From: Lachnospiraceae bacterium | GTDB taxonomy: Bacteria > Bacillota > Clostridia > Lachnospirales > Lachnospiraceae | Assembly: GCA_910573755.1 (NCBI GenBank) | Contig: CAJTBO010000011.1 | Span: 62,001 to 126,000, forward strand | DNA: 64,000 nucleotides | Reading direction: 5' to 3' | In this document: positions 17,885 to 26,754 of the stretch, piece after piece | Layout of the letters: the number at the start of each line of letters is the position of its first letter | Numbering within the stretch: position 1 is the first letter of the stretch | Made by a program: the position numbers and the translations under genes | Notes under the pieces: model-generated | The model's input: only the letters and a program-made list of their open reading frames with translations | The model's database searches: none | Told to the model about the DNA's origin: nothing

Positions 17885-18529
17885 TTATTCTATATAGCCG
17901 TCCTCTTTTTTCTTGCGGCGGTAATTTTCCGGGTGGTAATGCATATCAAAAATATCGATGACATCCCTGCCGAAAATATTGTGCATATAGGTATAGAGTT
18001 CAAAGGTACTTTCCTCCCGCTCCTGTTTGCGGACGATATTTTCCTTTAACTCCTCCCGCGCCTTCTTGATCCAATCCTCATAATACTCGATCTCTTTCCT
18101 GTTTTCCTCCAGACGCTTATAGCACAGTTCCATTGTTTTCAGCATCAGCTGATAATTTGTCTCTTCTATTTCTTCCTCGTTGTCATCCGTATTTTCCTGC
18201 AGCTGTTCCAGCCTTCCGTTGCACTCTTCCACAAGGCGCCTGTGGCGGTCCATCTCCCGCTCGATCGCCTCGTCCATGCTCCCGCCATACCGGTCCGCAA
18301 GCTGGATGATCTCATCCATCAGCTTTCTTTTACAGGCCTTCAGCTTTTTCTGCTCCGTATTGGACTTTCCCTGCTCCTTCAGAAGTTCATTTAACTTTTT
18401 TTCCAGTTTTCTGATCTCCGGCGTCTCATCCGTCTGGGTAAACAGCTTATGCCAGTTATTGTCAAGAACCAGCAGCGGTATTTTTGTTTTTGCTAGGGCA
18501 CGTTTGTAAATCTCATCTGTTCTGGACAT
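17885..18529 (-). CDS. Coiled-coil protein of unknown function
   Basis: About 214 residues, very rich in Glu, Lys and Leu, with heptad-like runs from about residue 35 to 170 (for example LEKKLNELLKEQG and RLEENRKEIEYYEDWIKKAREEL). No signal peptide or membrane segment, so it is cytosolic. The ATG at 18529 has GAGGA six bases upstream; the ATG at 18535 is too close to it. It lies 31 bases after rex on the same strand, suggesting co-transcription. I do not recognise a named family. The N-terminus (RALAKTKIPLLVLDNNWHKLF) and C-terminus (DVIDIFDMHYHPENYRRKKK) look globular and specific. Confidence 0.75.
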   Translation of the reverse strand: MSRTDEIYKRALAKTKIPLLVLDNNWHKLFTQTDETPEIRKLEKKLNELLKEQGKSNTEQKKLKACKRKLMDEIIQLADRYGGSMDEAIEREMDRHRRLVEECNGRLEQLQENTDDNEEEIEETNYQLMLKTMELCYKRLEENRKEIEYYEDWIKKAREELKENIVRKQEREESTFELYTYMHNIFGRDVIDIFDMHYHPENYRRKKKEDGYIE

Positions 18530-18560
18530 TGTCATTCCTCTTTTCGCTATTTACTGTCTA

Positions 18561-19208
18561 TTATACGTCTTCATTTTTCAACAGGAACGAGAGTTTCATC
18601 AGGCTCTCTGAAAGATGCACGTTTTCCACCTGAATATGCGGCGGCACGTTCAGATCGCAGTGGGCAAAATTCCAGATCGCGCGGATGCCGCAGTTTACCA
18701 GTTTTTCCGCCACTTCCACCGCGCAGGTCTTCGGAATGGTCAGCACCGCGATATCAATATCGTTTTCCTTCACAAAGGCCTCCATATTTTCCATCGGCTG
18801 CACTTCCATATCCCGGATCTTCTTCCCGCACAACGCCGGATTTTTATCAAATACCCCTTTAAATAAAAATCCTCTCCGCTGAAAATTCATATAATTAGCG
18901 AGCGCCTGCCCCAGATTGCCCGCACCGATGATGATCAAGTGATGGGTTTTATCAAGCCCCAGTATCTTTCCGATCTCCGCATAGAGATACTCCACATTAT
19001 AGCCGTATCCCTGTTGTCCGAATCCCCCGAACTGATTCAGATCCTGCCGGATCTGGGAAGCAGTCACATGCATGATACTGCTCAGTTCCTTGGAAGATAT
19101 CCTTGTAACCCCTTCATCCTTCAGCTCGCCCAGATACCGAAAATACCGCGGCAGCCTTCCGATTACCGCCTGGGATATCTCTTTTGACAGTTCCTTTGCC
19201 TCTTCCAT
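18561..19208 (-). CDS. rex: Redox-sensing transcriptional repressor Rex
   Basis: About 215 residues: N-terminal winged helix (SKEISQAVIGRLPRYFRYL, then SSKELSSIMHVTASQIRQDLNQFGGFGQQGYGY) and a Rossmann domain binding NADH/NAD+ (IIIGAGNLGQALANYM). Rex releases DNA when NADH is high and controls fermentative and NAD-recycling genes in anaerobes. ATG 19208 has AGAGG nine bases upstream and is preferred to TTG 19214. It follows the mscS gene by 12 bases. I found no clear Rex operator in this window. Confidence 0.96.
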   Translation of the reverse strand: MEEAKELSKEISQAVIGRLPRYFRYLGELKDEGVTRISSKELSSIMHVTASQIRQDLNQFGGFGQQGYGYNVEYLYAEIGKILGLDKTHHLIIIGAGNLGQALANYMNFQRRGFLFKGVFDKNPALCGKKIRDMEVQPMENMEAFVKENDIDIAVLTIPKTCAVEVAEKLVNCGIRAIWNFAHCDLNVPPHIQVENVHLSESLMKLSFLLKNEDV

Positions 19209-19220
19209 TTTCAATAACCT

Positions 19221-20081
19221 CTAAATCTGATTTTCCTGTTCCGATGCCCGCTCTTCATCAAACCCCTTATTGTTTCGGCTTTCGCCGCCCTCTCCGGCCT
19301 CCCGGGATTTTACGGTCACCGTCTGATAGGGTATCTCGATCCCGTGGTTTAAATACTCCTGCACAAGGGCCAGCCGGATCTCGCTGCATGCCTGAAAGCT
19401 GTCGTTTAAGTTCTTTGTCCAGACAGTGGTTTTCAAAATAACACCGTCCGCCGAATAGCCCTTGACAAAGACCTTGTTCTCCATTGTATTCAGTGTCAGC
19501 ATATTTCCGGCGCAGATCCGCTTCATCAGTTCCATCGCTTTGGGGATATCCGAATCATACCCCACCGTGATCTCCATAAAGTTCCCGATGTTCTCCGTAT
19601 AATTCGTATTGGTGATCACCGCGGAATCCATCACGGAGTTCGGCACAATACAGCTCTCCTCATTATACTGGTTTATGATCGTATGGCGCAGCGTAATATC
19701 CGTCACGATCCCCTCCGCGATCACACTGTTTCCCTGAGACACCCTGATCTTGTCATTGACATTATAAGGCTTTGAAAACGCCAGAATAAAACCGCTGATC
19801 ACATTGGAGAGCGCCTGCTGTGCCGCAAAAGTTGCCACTGCGATGACCAGCGAACCGCTCTGCAGAAGAGCCGTACTCATATCCTTTGTCATGTCAAACT
19901 GCTGCGCAAGCGCATAGATCGTCATCACAATGATAAAAACTTTGATAACGCTCCGGGAAAAACGAAGATGCGCCGCATTGTTTTTTCTCTCCAGACGCCT
20001 GAAGATCAGATTCACGATCTGAATCAGCACAAAAGTAACACCGATAAAACCGACAACCATTACAATCTGCCTGATACCCAT
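19221..20081 (-). CDS. Small-conductance mechanosensitive channel (MscS family)
   Basis: About 286 residues. Three membrane segments: IVMVVGFIGVTFVLIQIVNLIF, SVIKVFIIVMTIYALAQQF and the pore helix SLVIAVATFAAQQALSNVISG. They are followed by the MscS beta domain (GFILAFSKPYNVNDKIRV, VTDITLRHTIINQYNEESCIVPNS) and the vestibule. It protects against osmotic downshift by opening under membrane tension. ATG 20081 has GGAGGG nine bases upstream; longer in-frame starts are weaker. First gene of the minus-strand group leading into rex. Confidence 0.92.
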   Translation of the reverse strand: MGIRQIVMVVGFIGVTFVLIQIVNLIFRRLERKNNAAHLRFSRSVIKVFIIVMTIYALAQQFDMTKDMSTALLQSGSLVIAVATFAAQQALSNVISGFILAFSKPYNVNDKIRVSQGNSVIAEGIVTDITLRHTIINQYNEESCIVPNSVMDSAVITNTNYTENIGNFMEITVGYDSDIPKAMELMKRICAGNMLTLNTMENKVFVKGYSADGVILKTTVWTKNLNDSFQACSEIRLALVQEYLNHGIEIPYQTVTVKSREAGEGGESRNNKGFDEERASEQENQI

Positions 20082-20151
20082 TTTCCTCATCCCTCCACTC
20101 CATAGTATAGCACCATATCCAAAAGTCAGCAAATACTCTTCTCACATTTTA

Positions 20152-20180
20152 TTGACAGTTTTTATTTTCCTTAGTAAACT
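20152..20180 (+). promoter_or_regulatory. Promoter of the ABC-F gene
   Basis: TTGACA, 17-bp spacer, TAAACT. It is followed by a leader of about 60 bases and AGAGGT before the ATG. The leader contains no recognisable attenuator. Confidence 0.6.
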
Positions 20181-20247
20181 GATTAGGTCCGGCGTTTGGA
20201 AAAAGCGGAAATTTTACATATAAACATATAATAAGAGGTATATAGCC

Positions 20248-22173
20248 ATGATCTTATCCTGTCAGAATATATCCATAGCCTTTGACGGCAAAACCATTTT
20301 AAAACAGGCTGATTTTCATATAGAAGACCACGAAAAAGCAGCCATTATCGGTATTAACGGTGCCGGAAAAACCACTCTATTGAATATCATCACAGGACGC
20401 CTTTCACCCGATGAAGGCGTTGTCAGCATTTCCAAAGGCAGGACCATCGGTTATCTGCAGCAGAATCCTGTTCTGGACAGCGAAAATACGATATTTGACG
20501 AACTGATGAGCGTCAAAGACTATCTGCTGAAAATGGAACAGGAAATCCGCCGGATGGAGCATGATATGAAGCACAGAGAAGGGGAGGAACTGGAGAGCCT
20601 GATGAATCAGTATGCCCGCCTTACCACCCGCTTCGAGATGGAAAACGGCTACGCCTATAAGAGTGAGCTGACCGGCGTATTAAAAGGACTGGGCTTTGAG
20701 GAAGCGGAATATGATAAACCGGTCTGTACCTTATCCGGCGGTCAGAAAACAAGGGTGGCGCTGGGAAAGCTTTTACTGCTCTCCCCCGATATCATCCTGC
20801 TGGATGAGCCCACAAACCATCTGGACATGAATGCGATCCGCTGGCTGGAAGGGTATCTCTCCAATTATAAGGGTGCTGTCCTGATCGTATCCCATGACCG
20901 GTATTTTCTGGACCGCATCGCCGGAAAGATCATTGAAATAGATGCCGGAAATGTTATGACTTTTACCGGCAATTACACCGACTACGCCAAAAAGAAGGAA
21001 CAGTACCGCACAGAGCGGATGCACGCCTACCTAAACCAGCAGCGTGAGATCAAACATCAGCAGGAAGTCATCGATAAACTGAAATCCTTCAACCGGGAAA
21101 AGTCCATCAAACGGGCTGAGAGCCGGGAAAAGATGCTGGAAAAGATCGAGGTGCTGGAAAAACCCACGGAAGTCCGCAGCGATATGCGTATCGCCCTTGT
21201 TCCGAGTATCACCAGCGGAAAAGACGTGTTGGATATCTCGGAACTCAGCAAAGCCTTTGATGATGAAGTATTATTTCAGAAGATCTCGTTTTCCTTAAAG
21301 CGCGGCGAACATGTGGCGATCATCGGTGACAACGGCACCGGTAAGACCACACTTTTAAAGCTGATCAACGAACTGCTTCCCGCCGATGAGGGAACGATCC
21401 GCCTCGGCACCAATGTGCATATCGGCTACTATGATCAGGAACATCATGTGCTGCATCCCGAGAAATCCATTTATGACGAGATCTCCGATGAATATCCGGC
21501 TATGACCACTACGGAGATCCGGAATATTTTAGCCGCTTTTCTGTTCACCGGGGATGATGTTTTTAAACTGATCAGAGAATGCAGCGGCGGAGAACGGGGA
21601 CGGATTTCTCTGGCTAAGCTTATGCTTTCCGAGGCAAACTTCCTGATTCTGGACGAGCCCACGAACCATCTGGACATCACTTCCAAAGAAATTCTGGAAG
21701 ATGCGTTAAACGACTACGAGGGAACCATACTCTATGTCTCCCACGACCGTTACTTTATCAACCGGACCGCACACCGGATACTGGAACTGAGCGGCAAGAC
21801 ACTGACCGGTTACCTCGGAAACTATGATTATTATCTGGAAAAAAAGACGGAAAACGCAGCTTCCAACGCAGACAGGGCCGCCGATGCTTCCGGAAGTTCC
21901 GACACACCTGTCATGTCCTCTGCGAAGGCGGAATGGCAGGCGAAAAAAGCGGCACAGGCAAAACAGCGGAAGCTGGAAAACGATTTAAAGAAAACAGAGA
22001 CACGAATCGCGGAACTGGAACAGAAGATCACGGATATCGATACGCTGATGGCATCCGAAGAAGTCTGCCGCAATTCCGCCAAACTCTCCGAACTGTCCGC
22101 CGAGCAGAAAACATGGCAGGAGGAACTGGATCACTTGTACGAAGAATGGGAACGGCTGTCGGAAATAGTGTAA
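20248..22173 (+). CDS. ABC-F family ribosome-associated ATPase
   Basis: 641 residues with two ABC domains and no membrane segment. Domain 1: GINGAGKTT, LSGGQKTRVALGKLLL, IILLDEPTNHLD. Domain 2: GDNGTGKTT, CSGGERGRISLAKLML, FLILDEPTNHLD. Between them is the charged linker typical of the P-site tRNA interaction motif (REIKHQQEVIDKLKSFNREK). The C-terminus (about 560-640) is a coiled coil (KLENDLKKTETRIAELEQKI). ABC-F proteins act on the ribosome in translation quality control or antibiotic protection. The long C-terminal coiled coil points to the Uup/YdiF type rather than a dedicated resistance protein, but resistance cannot be excluded. Confidence 0.93.
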   Translation: MILSCQNISIAFDGKTILKQADFHIEDHEKAAIIGINGAGKTTLLNIITGRLSPDEGVVSISKGRTIGYLQQNPVLDSENTIFDELMSVKDYLLKMEQEIRRMEHDMKHREGEELESLMNQYARLTTRFEMENGYAYKSELTGVLKGLGFEEAEYDKPVCTLSGGQKTRVALGKLLLLSPDIILLDEPTNHLDMNAIRWLEGYLSNYKGAVLIVSHDRYFLDRIAGKIIEIDAGNVMTFTGNYTDYAKKKEQYRTERMHAYLNQQREIKHQQEVIDKLKSFNREKSIKRAESREKMLEKIEVLEKPTEVRSDMRIALVPSITSGKDVLDISELSKAFDDEVLFQKISFSLKRGEHVAIIGDNGTGKTTLLKLINELLPADEGTIRLGTNVHIGYYDQEHHVLHPEKSIYDEISDEYPAMTTTEIRNILAAFLFTGDDVFKLIRECSGGERGRISLAKLMLSEANFLILDEPTNHLDITSKEILEDALNDYEGTILYVSHDRYFINRTAHRILELSGKTLTGYLGNYDYYLEKKTENAASNADRAADASGSSDTPVMSSAKAEWQAKKAAQAKQRKLENDLKKTETRIAELEQKITDIDTLMASEEVCRNSAKLSELSAEQKTWQEELDHLYEEWERLSEIV

Positions 22174-22177
22174 CATA

Positions 22178-22227
22178 AAAAATCCTGATAGATTTTCTTT
22201 CTATAAGAAGATCTATCAGGATTTTCG
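22178..22227. terminator. Bidirectional terminator between the ABC-F gene and icd
   Basis: A 15-bp near-perfect stem (AATCCTGATAGAT with its complement) is flanked by A-rich and T-rich tracts on both sides. It can stop transcription from both convergent genes. Confidence 0.85.
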
Positions 22228-22257
22228 TTAATTATCATAAACCCATCCGCAAAGTGT

Positions 22258-23472
22258 CTAGCATTGGCTTATCTCTTCCAGTTTCGCGCGGATCGCCTTA
22301 ATGAAATCCTGAGAATTTAAAACGGTAACATTTTTCAGGCTTGTGATCAGCGCCAGATCCTTTGTCATTTTACCGGATTCTATCGTTTCCAGCGTCGCTT
22401 TTTCCAGTTTATCCGCAAAAACAGAAAGTTCTTTGTTCCCGTCCAGTTCACCACGCTTGCGCAAAGCGCCTGTCCATGCAAAGATGGTCGCTACGGAATT
22501 GGTGGAAGTCTCCTCGCCTGCCAGATGCTTATAGTAGTGGCGCTGTACGGTGCCATGGGCAGCTTCATACTCGTAAACACCGTCCGGAGACACCAGTACG
22601 GAAGTCATCATGGCAAGGGAACCGAAAGCGGAAGATACCATATCGCTCATAACATCCCCGTCATAATTCTTGCACGCCCAGATAAAGCCGCCTTTAGACT
22701 TCATCACTCTTGCCACCGCATCATCTATCAGCGTATAGAAGTACTCGATCCCCGCCTTCTCAAAGGCATCCTTATATTCCTTATCATAAATCTCCTGAAA
22801 AATATCTTTAAATGTATGGTCGTATTTTTTAGAGATCGTATCCTTTGTCGCAAACCAGATATCCTGATTCAGATCCAACGCATAGCTGAGACAGGCTTTC
22901 GCAAAACTTTCAATGGATGCATTGGTATTGTGCATACCCTGCAGGATGCCTGCACCCTTAAACTCATGGATCGTCTCCCGGATCTCCATGCCGTCCTCCC
23001 CGGTAAAGACCAGTTCCGCCTTCCCCGGACCGGGCGCCTTGATCTCCACATTTTTATAGACATCACCGTAGGCATGTCTTGCCAGCGTGATCGGCTTTTC
23101 CCAGTTTTTCACACAGGGCTCAATCCCCTTTACAACGATAGGAGTACGGAACACCGTACCGTCGAGCAGCGCACGGATCGTACCGTTGGGGCTCTTCCAC
23201 ATCTCCTTTAAATGATATTCCTCCACTCTTGCGGCATTCGGCGTGATCGTAGCACATTTTACCGCAACGCCGTACTTCTTCGTCGCCATCGCCGAGTCCA
23301 CCGTCACCTGATCGTCCGTCTCATTCCTGTGCTCGAGCCCCAGGTCGTAATACTCCGTCTTTAAGTCAATAAACGGAAACAGCAGCTCCTCCTTGATCAT
23401 CTGCCAGAGGATTCTTGTCATTTCGTCCCCGTCCATCTCCACAAGAGGCGTAGTCATCTTAATCTTATCCAT
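22258..23472 (-). CDS. icd: NADP-dependent isocitrate dehydrogenase
   Basis: 404 residues matching the eukaryote-like (IDH1-type) subfamily. It opens [20 protein letters not shown], with the substrate loop [15 protein letters not shown] and [18 protein letters not shown], and metal/substrate residues in [25 protein letters not shown]. It oxidises isocitrate to 2-oxoglutarate, giving NADPH and the precursor for glutamate. Ribosome site AAGGAG. It lies downstream of the GntR-type regulator and the putative Re-citrate synthase on one strand, which supports an incomplete oxidative TCA branch. No aconitase gene is in the window. Confidence 0.96.
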   Translation of the reverse strand: MDKIKMTTPLVEMDGDEMTRILWQMIKEELLFPFIDLKTEYYDLGLEHRNETDDQVTVDSAMATKKYGVAVKCATITPNAARVEEYHLKEMWKSPNGTIRALLDGTVFRTPIVVKGIEPCVKNWEKPITLARHAYGDVYKNVEIKAPGPGKAELVFTGEDGMEIRETIHEFKGAGILQGMHNTNASIESFAKACLSYALDLNQDIWFATKDTISKKYDHTFKDIFQEIYDKEYKDAFEKAGIEYFYTLIDDAVARVMKSKGGFIWACKNYDGDVMSDMVSSAFGSLAMMTSVLVSPDGVYEYEAAHGTVQRHYYKHLAGEETSTNSVATIFAWTGALRKRGELDGNKELSVFADKLEKATLETIESGKMTKDLALITSLKNVTVLNSQDFIKAIRAKLEEISQC

Positions 23473-23558
23473 ACCAATCTCTCCTTATGTTTATATATTT
23501 GTTACATCATTTTCTTCACTGATATATATGCATTTATATATAATATATTTTCTCTGCT

Positions 23559-24236
23559 TCAATAATCCTGATAGATCCCGCTCTCCACCATATTCTGAAA
23601 AGCATTTATCATATGCGCGTTTGCCAGTTCTTCCGCCCTGTCCGCATCCTTGTCCCTGATCGCCTCCATGATCAGCCTGTGCTCGTTATTGGAAACGCTT
23701 GCCCTGCTGGTGGCAAGGCTCTTCTTTCTCACCCGCAGCACATAATTGTGGTAATCTTTCAGCAAATGCTCCAGCATCTTGGAATCGCACGCCTCATACA
23801 GTATATCATGAAATCTGTTGTCCAGATCGGCAATCTGATCCATATGCCCTTTCTGTGTATGGAATTCCGTCAGATAAACGTTTTCTTCCATTTCTTCCAT
23901 CTGTTCCTTTGTGATATGTTCCGTTGCCCATCTGGCGCAGAGCCCTTCCAGTTTGGAACGGATCATGTAGATATCTTTCACATCTTTGACGGTAATACCG
24001 GTCACAAATGCCCCCTTGTTCGGGATGATCTGGATCAGTCCTTCCAGTTCGAGCTGCCGGAACGCCTCTCTTACAGGCGTTCTCGATACGCCGAGTTCTT
24101 CTCCGATCGCAACCTCCTTTAGCTCTTCGTGCTCCTTATATTTACCGCTCAGAATATCATCCCGAAGCTTATGAAAAACCCTTCCCCGGAGAGAAAACTT
24201 ATCTGTCACTTCGTTTTTTACATCATACTTTCCCAT
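23559..24236 (-). CDS. GntR-family regulator, FadR (FCD) subfamily
   Basis: About 225 residues. The winged helix (LRGRVFHKLRDDILSGKY, LGVSRTPVREAFRQLELEGLI, PNKGAFV) is followed by an all-helical FCD effector domain with metal/ligand residues (DLDNRFHDILYEAC, NEHRLIMEAIRDKD). ATG 24236 has GAGGA upstream. It is placed between the putative citrate synthase and icd genes. A 12-bp palindrome ATTGTATACAAT, which matches the GntR-type core (TGTATACA), covers the -10 box of the promoter before the synthase gene. Control of this cluster by a tricarboxylate or related acid is inference. Confidence 0.92.
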   Translation of the reverse strand: MGKYDVKNEVTDKFSLRGRVFHKLRDDILSGKYKEHEELKEVAIGEELGVSRTPVREAFRQLELEGLIQIIPNKGAFVTGITVKDVKDIYMIRSKLEGLCARWATEHITKEQMEEMEENVYLTEFHTQKGHMDQIADLDNRFHDILYEACDSKMLEHLLKDYHNYVLRVRKKSLATSRASVSNNEHRLIMEAIRDKDADRAEELANAHMINAFQNMVESGIYQDY

Positions 24237-24459
24237 TTCGATCCTCACTTCTCGCATTTCCGCTATATCGCCCAGCCGCAATGTACATCCGGAAAACCTT
24301 GAGCTTTTATATCATCTGCTTTACGATACACGCCCGGAAAGCCTCAAGCTTTTTTGCACAGCTCATTGCCTTTGTTGACATTATATCATGAATCTGCGGT
24401 TCATGATCGCCATTCACCGCTCGCCGAATGAGTAAACTCATTCTTCTCGCTAACGCTCA
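24237..24459 (-). other. Structured gap between the synthase and GntR genes
   Basis: Holds two short hairpins, GAATGAG with CTCATTC and ATCATGAA with TTCATGAT. It also holds two copies of ATGATATAATG (one overlapping the upstream stop codon) and an imperfect direct repeat of about 28 bp starting with AAGCT near 24290 and 24345. ATGATATAATG includes a perfect -10 box, so a second promoter for the regulator is possible, but no good -35 pairs with it. No gene seen. Confidence 0.4.
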
Positions 24460-25875
24460 TTATATCATAATTCCTGTTTTTTTGCACTCTTCACTGATCA
24501 CAGCTGCCAGTTCTTCATCTGTTAGAACAGTAACGCGTCCCTCCGCATACTGCTTATCCACCCATACCTTCACATTTTTTACAAGAGGACTGGTCTTATC
24601 CAGCTGTTTATCTTCTTTCAGCTTGTAGTATGTATTGATCCAATGAGCGATCCCGGCAAGCCCGGAAGTATTGGAGACCGCGCAGAGTACCGGCCTGTTT
24701 AAAAACTTCTCCGTATCAAAAATATTGTATATCTCCTCATTTTTCAAAAGCCCGTCCGCATGGATGCCAGCCCTTGTCACATTAAAATTCTTTCCCACAA
24801 AGGGCGTCCTCGGCGGAATTTCATAGCCGATCTCCCTCTCATAATATTCCGCCAGCTCTGTAATAACAGTCGTATCCATTCCGTTCAGATAACCCTTTAA
24901 CTGCGCATATTCAAACACCATCGCTTCCAGCGGCGTATTGCCGGTCCGCTCCCCGATGCCGAATAAAGAAGTATTCACACCGCAGCAGCCATAGAGCCAC
25001 GCCGTTGTGGAATTACTCACTGCCTTATAAAAATCATTATGCCCGTGCCATTCGATCAGTTCGTGGGGAACTCCTGCATGTTTATGGAGTGCATAGATAA
25101 TGCCCTGCACGGAACGGGGAATCACAGCGCCCGGGAAGTTCACGCCATAACCCATTGTATCGCAGGCACGCACTTTGATCGGTATCCGGTACTCCTCCAT
25201 CAGTTTCATCAGTTCCAGACAGAACGGCACCACATAACCGTAAATATCCGCCCTTGTGATATCCTCCAGATGGCATCTTGGACTGATTCCCTCCTCCAGA
25301 CAATCCCGGATTACATTCAGATAATGTTCCATCGCCTGACGCCTTGTCATCTTCAGTTTCATAAAAATATGATAATCGGAACAGCTTACCAGAATCCCGG
25401 TTTCCTTCATCCCGATTTCCTTCACCAGCTTAAAATCCTCTTTTGATGCACGAATCCAGCTTGTCACTTCCGGAAATGCATAGCCCCGCTCCATACAGCG
25501 GTAAACAGCATCCCTGTCCTTCTTACTGTACAGAAAAAACTCACAGGCACGGATCAGGCCATTCGGACCGCCGAGCCGGTGCAGATGATCATAAATCGTA
25601 ACGATCTGCTCTGTTGTATAAGGCGCTCTTGACTGCTGGCCATCCCGGAAAGTCGTATCAGTGATCCATATCTCCTCCGGCATATTATGAGGCACGATCC
25701 TGTCATTAAAAGGAATTTTCGGCACCTCCGAATAAGGAAACATATTCCGGAACACATTGGGCTTTTTCACATCGTCCAGAATATACATATGTTCCTCTAT
25801 TTCCAGCAGATGATTACTCTCATTCATGGAAATAGGCCTGTTTGTAAACATATCTCTGTTATAAAAGTCCGTCAT
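24460..25875 (-). CDS. Homocitrate/isopropylmalate-synthase-like enzyme, probable Re-citrate synthase
   Basis: About 471 residues of the HMGL-like TIM-barrel family that condenses acetyl-CoA with 2-oxoacids. Core motifs: ITDTTFRDGQQSRAPYT (metal Asp), CHLEDITRADIYG, RACDTMGYGVNFPG, EWHGHNDFYKAVSN (HxH metal site), GIGERTGNTPLEAMV. No LeuA-type regulatory domain follows. Re-type citrate synthases of clostridia belong to this family and replace the usual GltA type. Proximity to icd and a GntR regulator makes citrate formation the best guess; homocitrate or citramalate synthase is the alternative. ATG 25875 has GGGAGGT six bases upstream. The ATG at 25962 would lie within the promoter. Confidence 0.72.
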   Translation of the reverse strand: MTDFYNRDMFTNRPISMNESNHLLEIEEHMYILDDVKKPNVFRNMFPYSEVPKIPFNDRIVPHNMPEEIWITDTTFRDGQQSRAPYTTEQIVTIYDHLHRLGGPNGLIRACEFFLYSKKDRDAVYRCMERGYAFPEVTSWIRASKEDFKLVKEIGMKETGILVSCSDYHIFMKLKMTRRQAMEHYLNVIRDCLEEGISPRCHLEDITRADIYGYVVPFCLELMKLMEEYRIPIKVRACDTMGYGVNFPGAVIPRSVQGIIYALHKHAGVPHELIEWHGHNDFYKAVSNSTTAWLYGCCGVNTSLFGIGERTGNTPLEAMVFEYAQLKGYLNGMDTTVITELAEYYEREIGYEIPPRTPFVGKNFNVTRAGIHADGLLKNEEIYNIFDTEKFLNRPVLCAVSNTSGLAGIAHWINTYYKLKEDKQLDKTSPLVKNVKVWVDKQYAEGRVTVLTDEELAAVISEECKKTGIMI

Positions 25876-25951
25876 TTCAATACCTCCCGCCCTTTTACCG
25901 CCTGTCAGATACAGCTTATCTTCTACAATTTTTAATTGTTTTTTCTGTATC

Positions 25952-25981
25952 ATTGTATACAATAGTACATATCTCTGTCAA
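25952..25981 (-). promoter_or_regulatory. Promoter with overlapping GntR-type operator
   Basis: Minus strand TTGACA (25981-25976) with a -10 at TATACA (16-bp spacer) or TACAAT (18-bp spacer). The perfect palindrome ATTGTATACAAT (25952-25963) covers the -10 and its core TGTATACA fits the GntR-family consensus. Confidence 0.65.
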
Positions 25982-26043
25982 CTATCATTTTTACCAAAAA
26001 ACAGATAAAACACCATCTATTCTTTTGGGGCAAAAAGCATGAA

Positions 26044-26096
26044 AAAAGAGTATGCAGTCCTTTGATCCCTCCACAGACTCCACACTCTTTTGATAA
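26044..26096 (-). terminator. Terminator after the coiled-coil gene
   Basis: Arms AAAGAGT and GAGTC/GACTC pair with a small internal loop, followed on the minus strand by CTCTTTTTTC. Confidence 0.7.
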
Positions 26097-26100
26097 TCTT

Positions 26101-26616
26101 TTAACCGGGAATTAAATTGTTCATTTTCAGTATCGTTTCCACCGTATCCATTCCATCCTGCAGCCTTATAAACTTTTTATCACTGCTGCTTTTCAGATTC
26201 CTGATAGCCAGATTCTGAGTTCTAACAGATAAATCCAGTTCCTTCAGCCTTCTCGCATTTCTGTCAACCTTCACATTCAACAGATCTACACTGCCTTTGA
26301 GTCCCTGAATATCTCCTTTCATTCCGGTGATGTCCTGTTTTATACCAGTGATTTCCTGCTTCATTCCAGCAATTTCTTTATCCATATTGGCGATTTTGTT
26401 CTTTATTCCGGTAATGTCCTCTTTCATGCTGGTAATATCTTTTTTCATAGCTTTCATATCTTCTTTAAGCGGTCGAAGTTCTCTTTCAAATCTTATATCA
26501 AGCTTTTCATCTAACTTTTCGTCCAGTTTTCTATCCAACACTTCATCCAGTTTTACTTCCAGCCTCTCATCAAACACATCCGAAATCGCCTGTAAATCTT
26601 CTTTTGTCAAATACAT
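26101..26616 (-). CDS. Coiled-coil repeat protein of unknown function
   Basis: About 171 residues. After MYLTKEDLQAISDVFDERL comes a long helical region with a degenerate 7/11-residue repeat of the type MKEDITGIKNKIANMDKEIAG, then a C-terminal helical end (KFIRLQDGMDTVETILKMNNLIPG). No signal peptide or membrane segment from the chosen start; the extra N-terminus from 26700 would be spurious. ATG 26616 has GGAGGG upstream, and a promoter at 26653-26681 supports it. Similar repeat coiled coils occur as phage-like or orphan proteins; I do not recognise a function. Confidence 0.75.
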   Translation of the reverse strand: MYLTKEDLQAISDVFDERLEVKLDEVLDRKLDEKLDEKLDIRFERELRPLKEDMKAMKKDITSMKEDITGIKNKIANMDKEIAGMKQEITGIKQDITGMKGDIQGLKGSVDLLNVKVDRNARRLKELDLSVRTQNLAIRNLKSSSDKKFIRLQDGMDTVETILKMNNLIPG

Positions 26617-26652
26617 ACAAGTCCCTCCATTTCCTTCCCTATACATTAAATA

Positions 26653-26681
26653 AGTATACCATAGCAAGAGTGCAAAGTCTA
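26653..26681 (-). promoter_or_regulatory. Promoter of the coiled-coil gene
   Basis: TAGACT, 17-bp spacer, TATACT on the minus strand. The -35 is weak. Predicted leader is about 30 bases. Confidence 0.5.
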
Positions 26682-26754
26682 TGCAATTATCAAAGAACAA
26701 CCAAATACAAAATCAAAGTATTTCGTACAAACTCAAAACAAGGGTTTTCTGATT

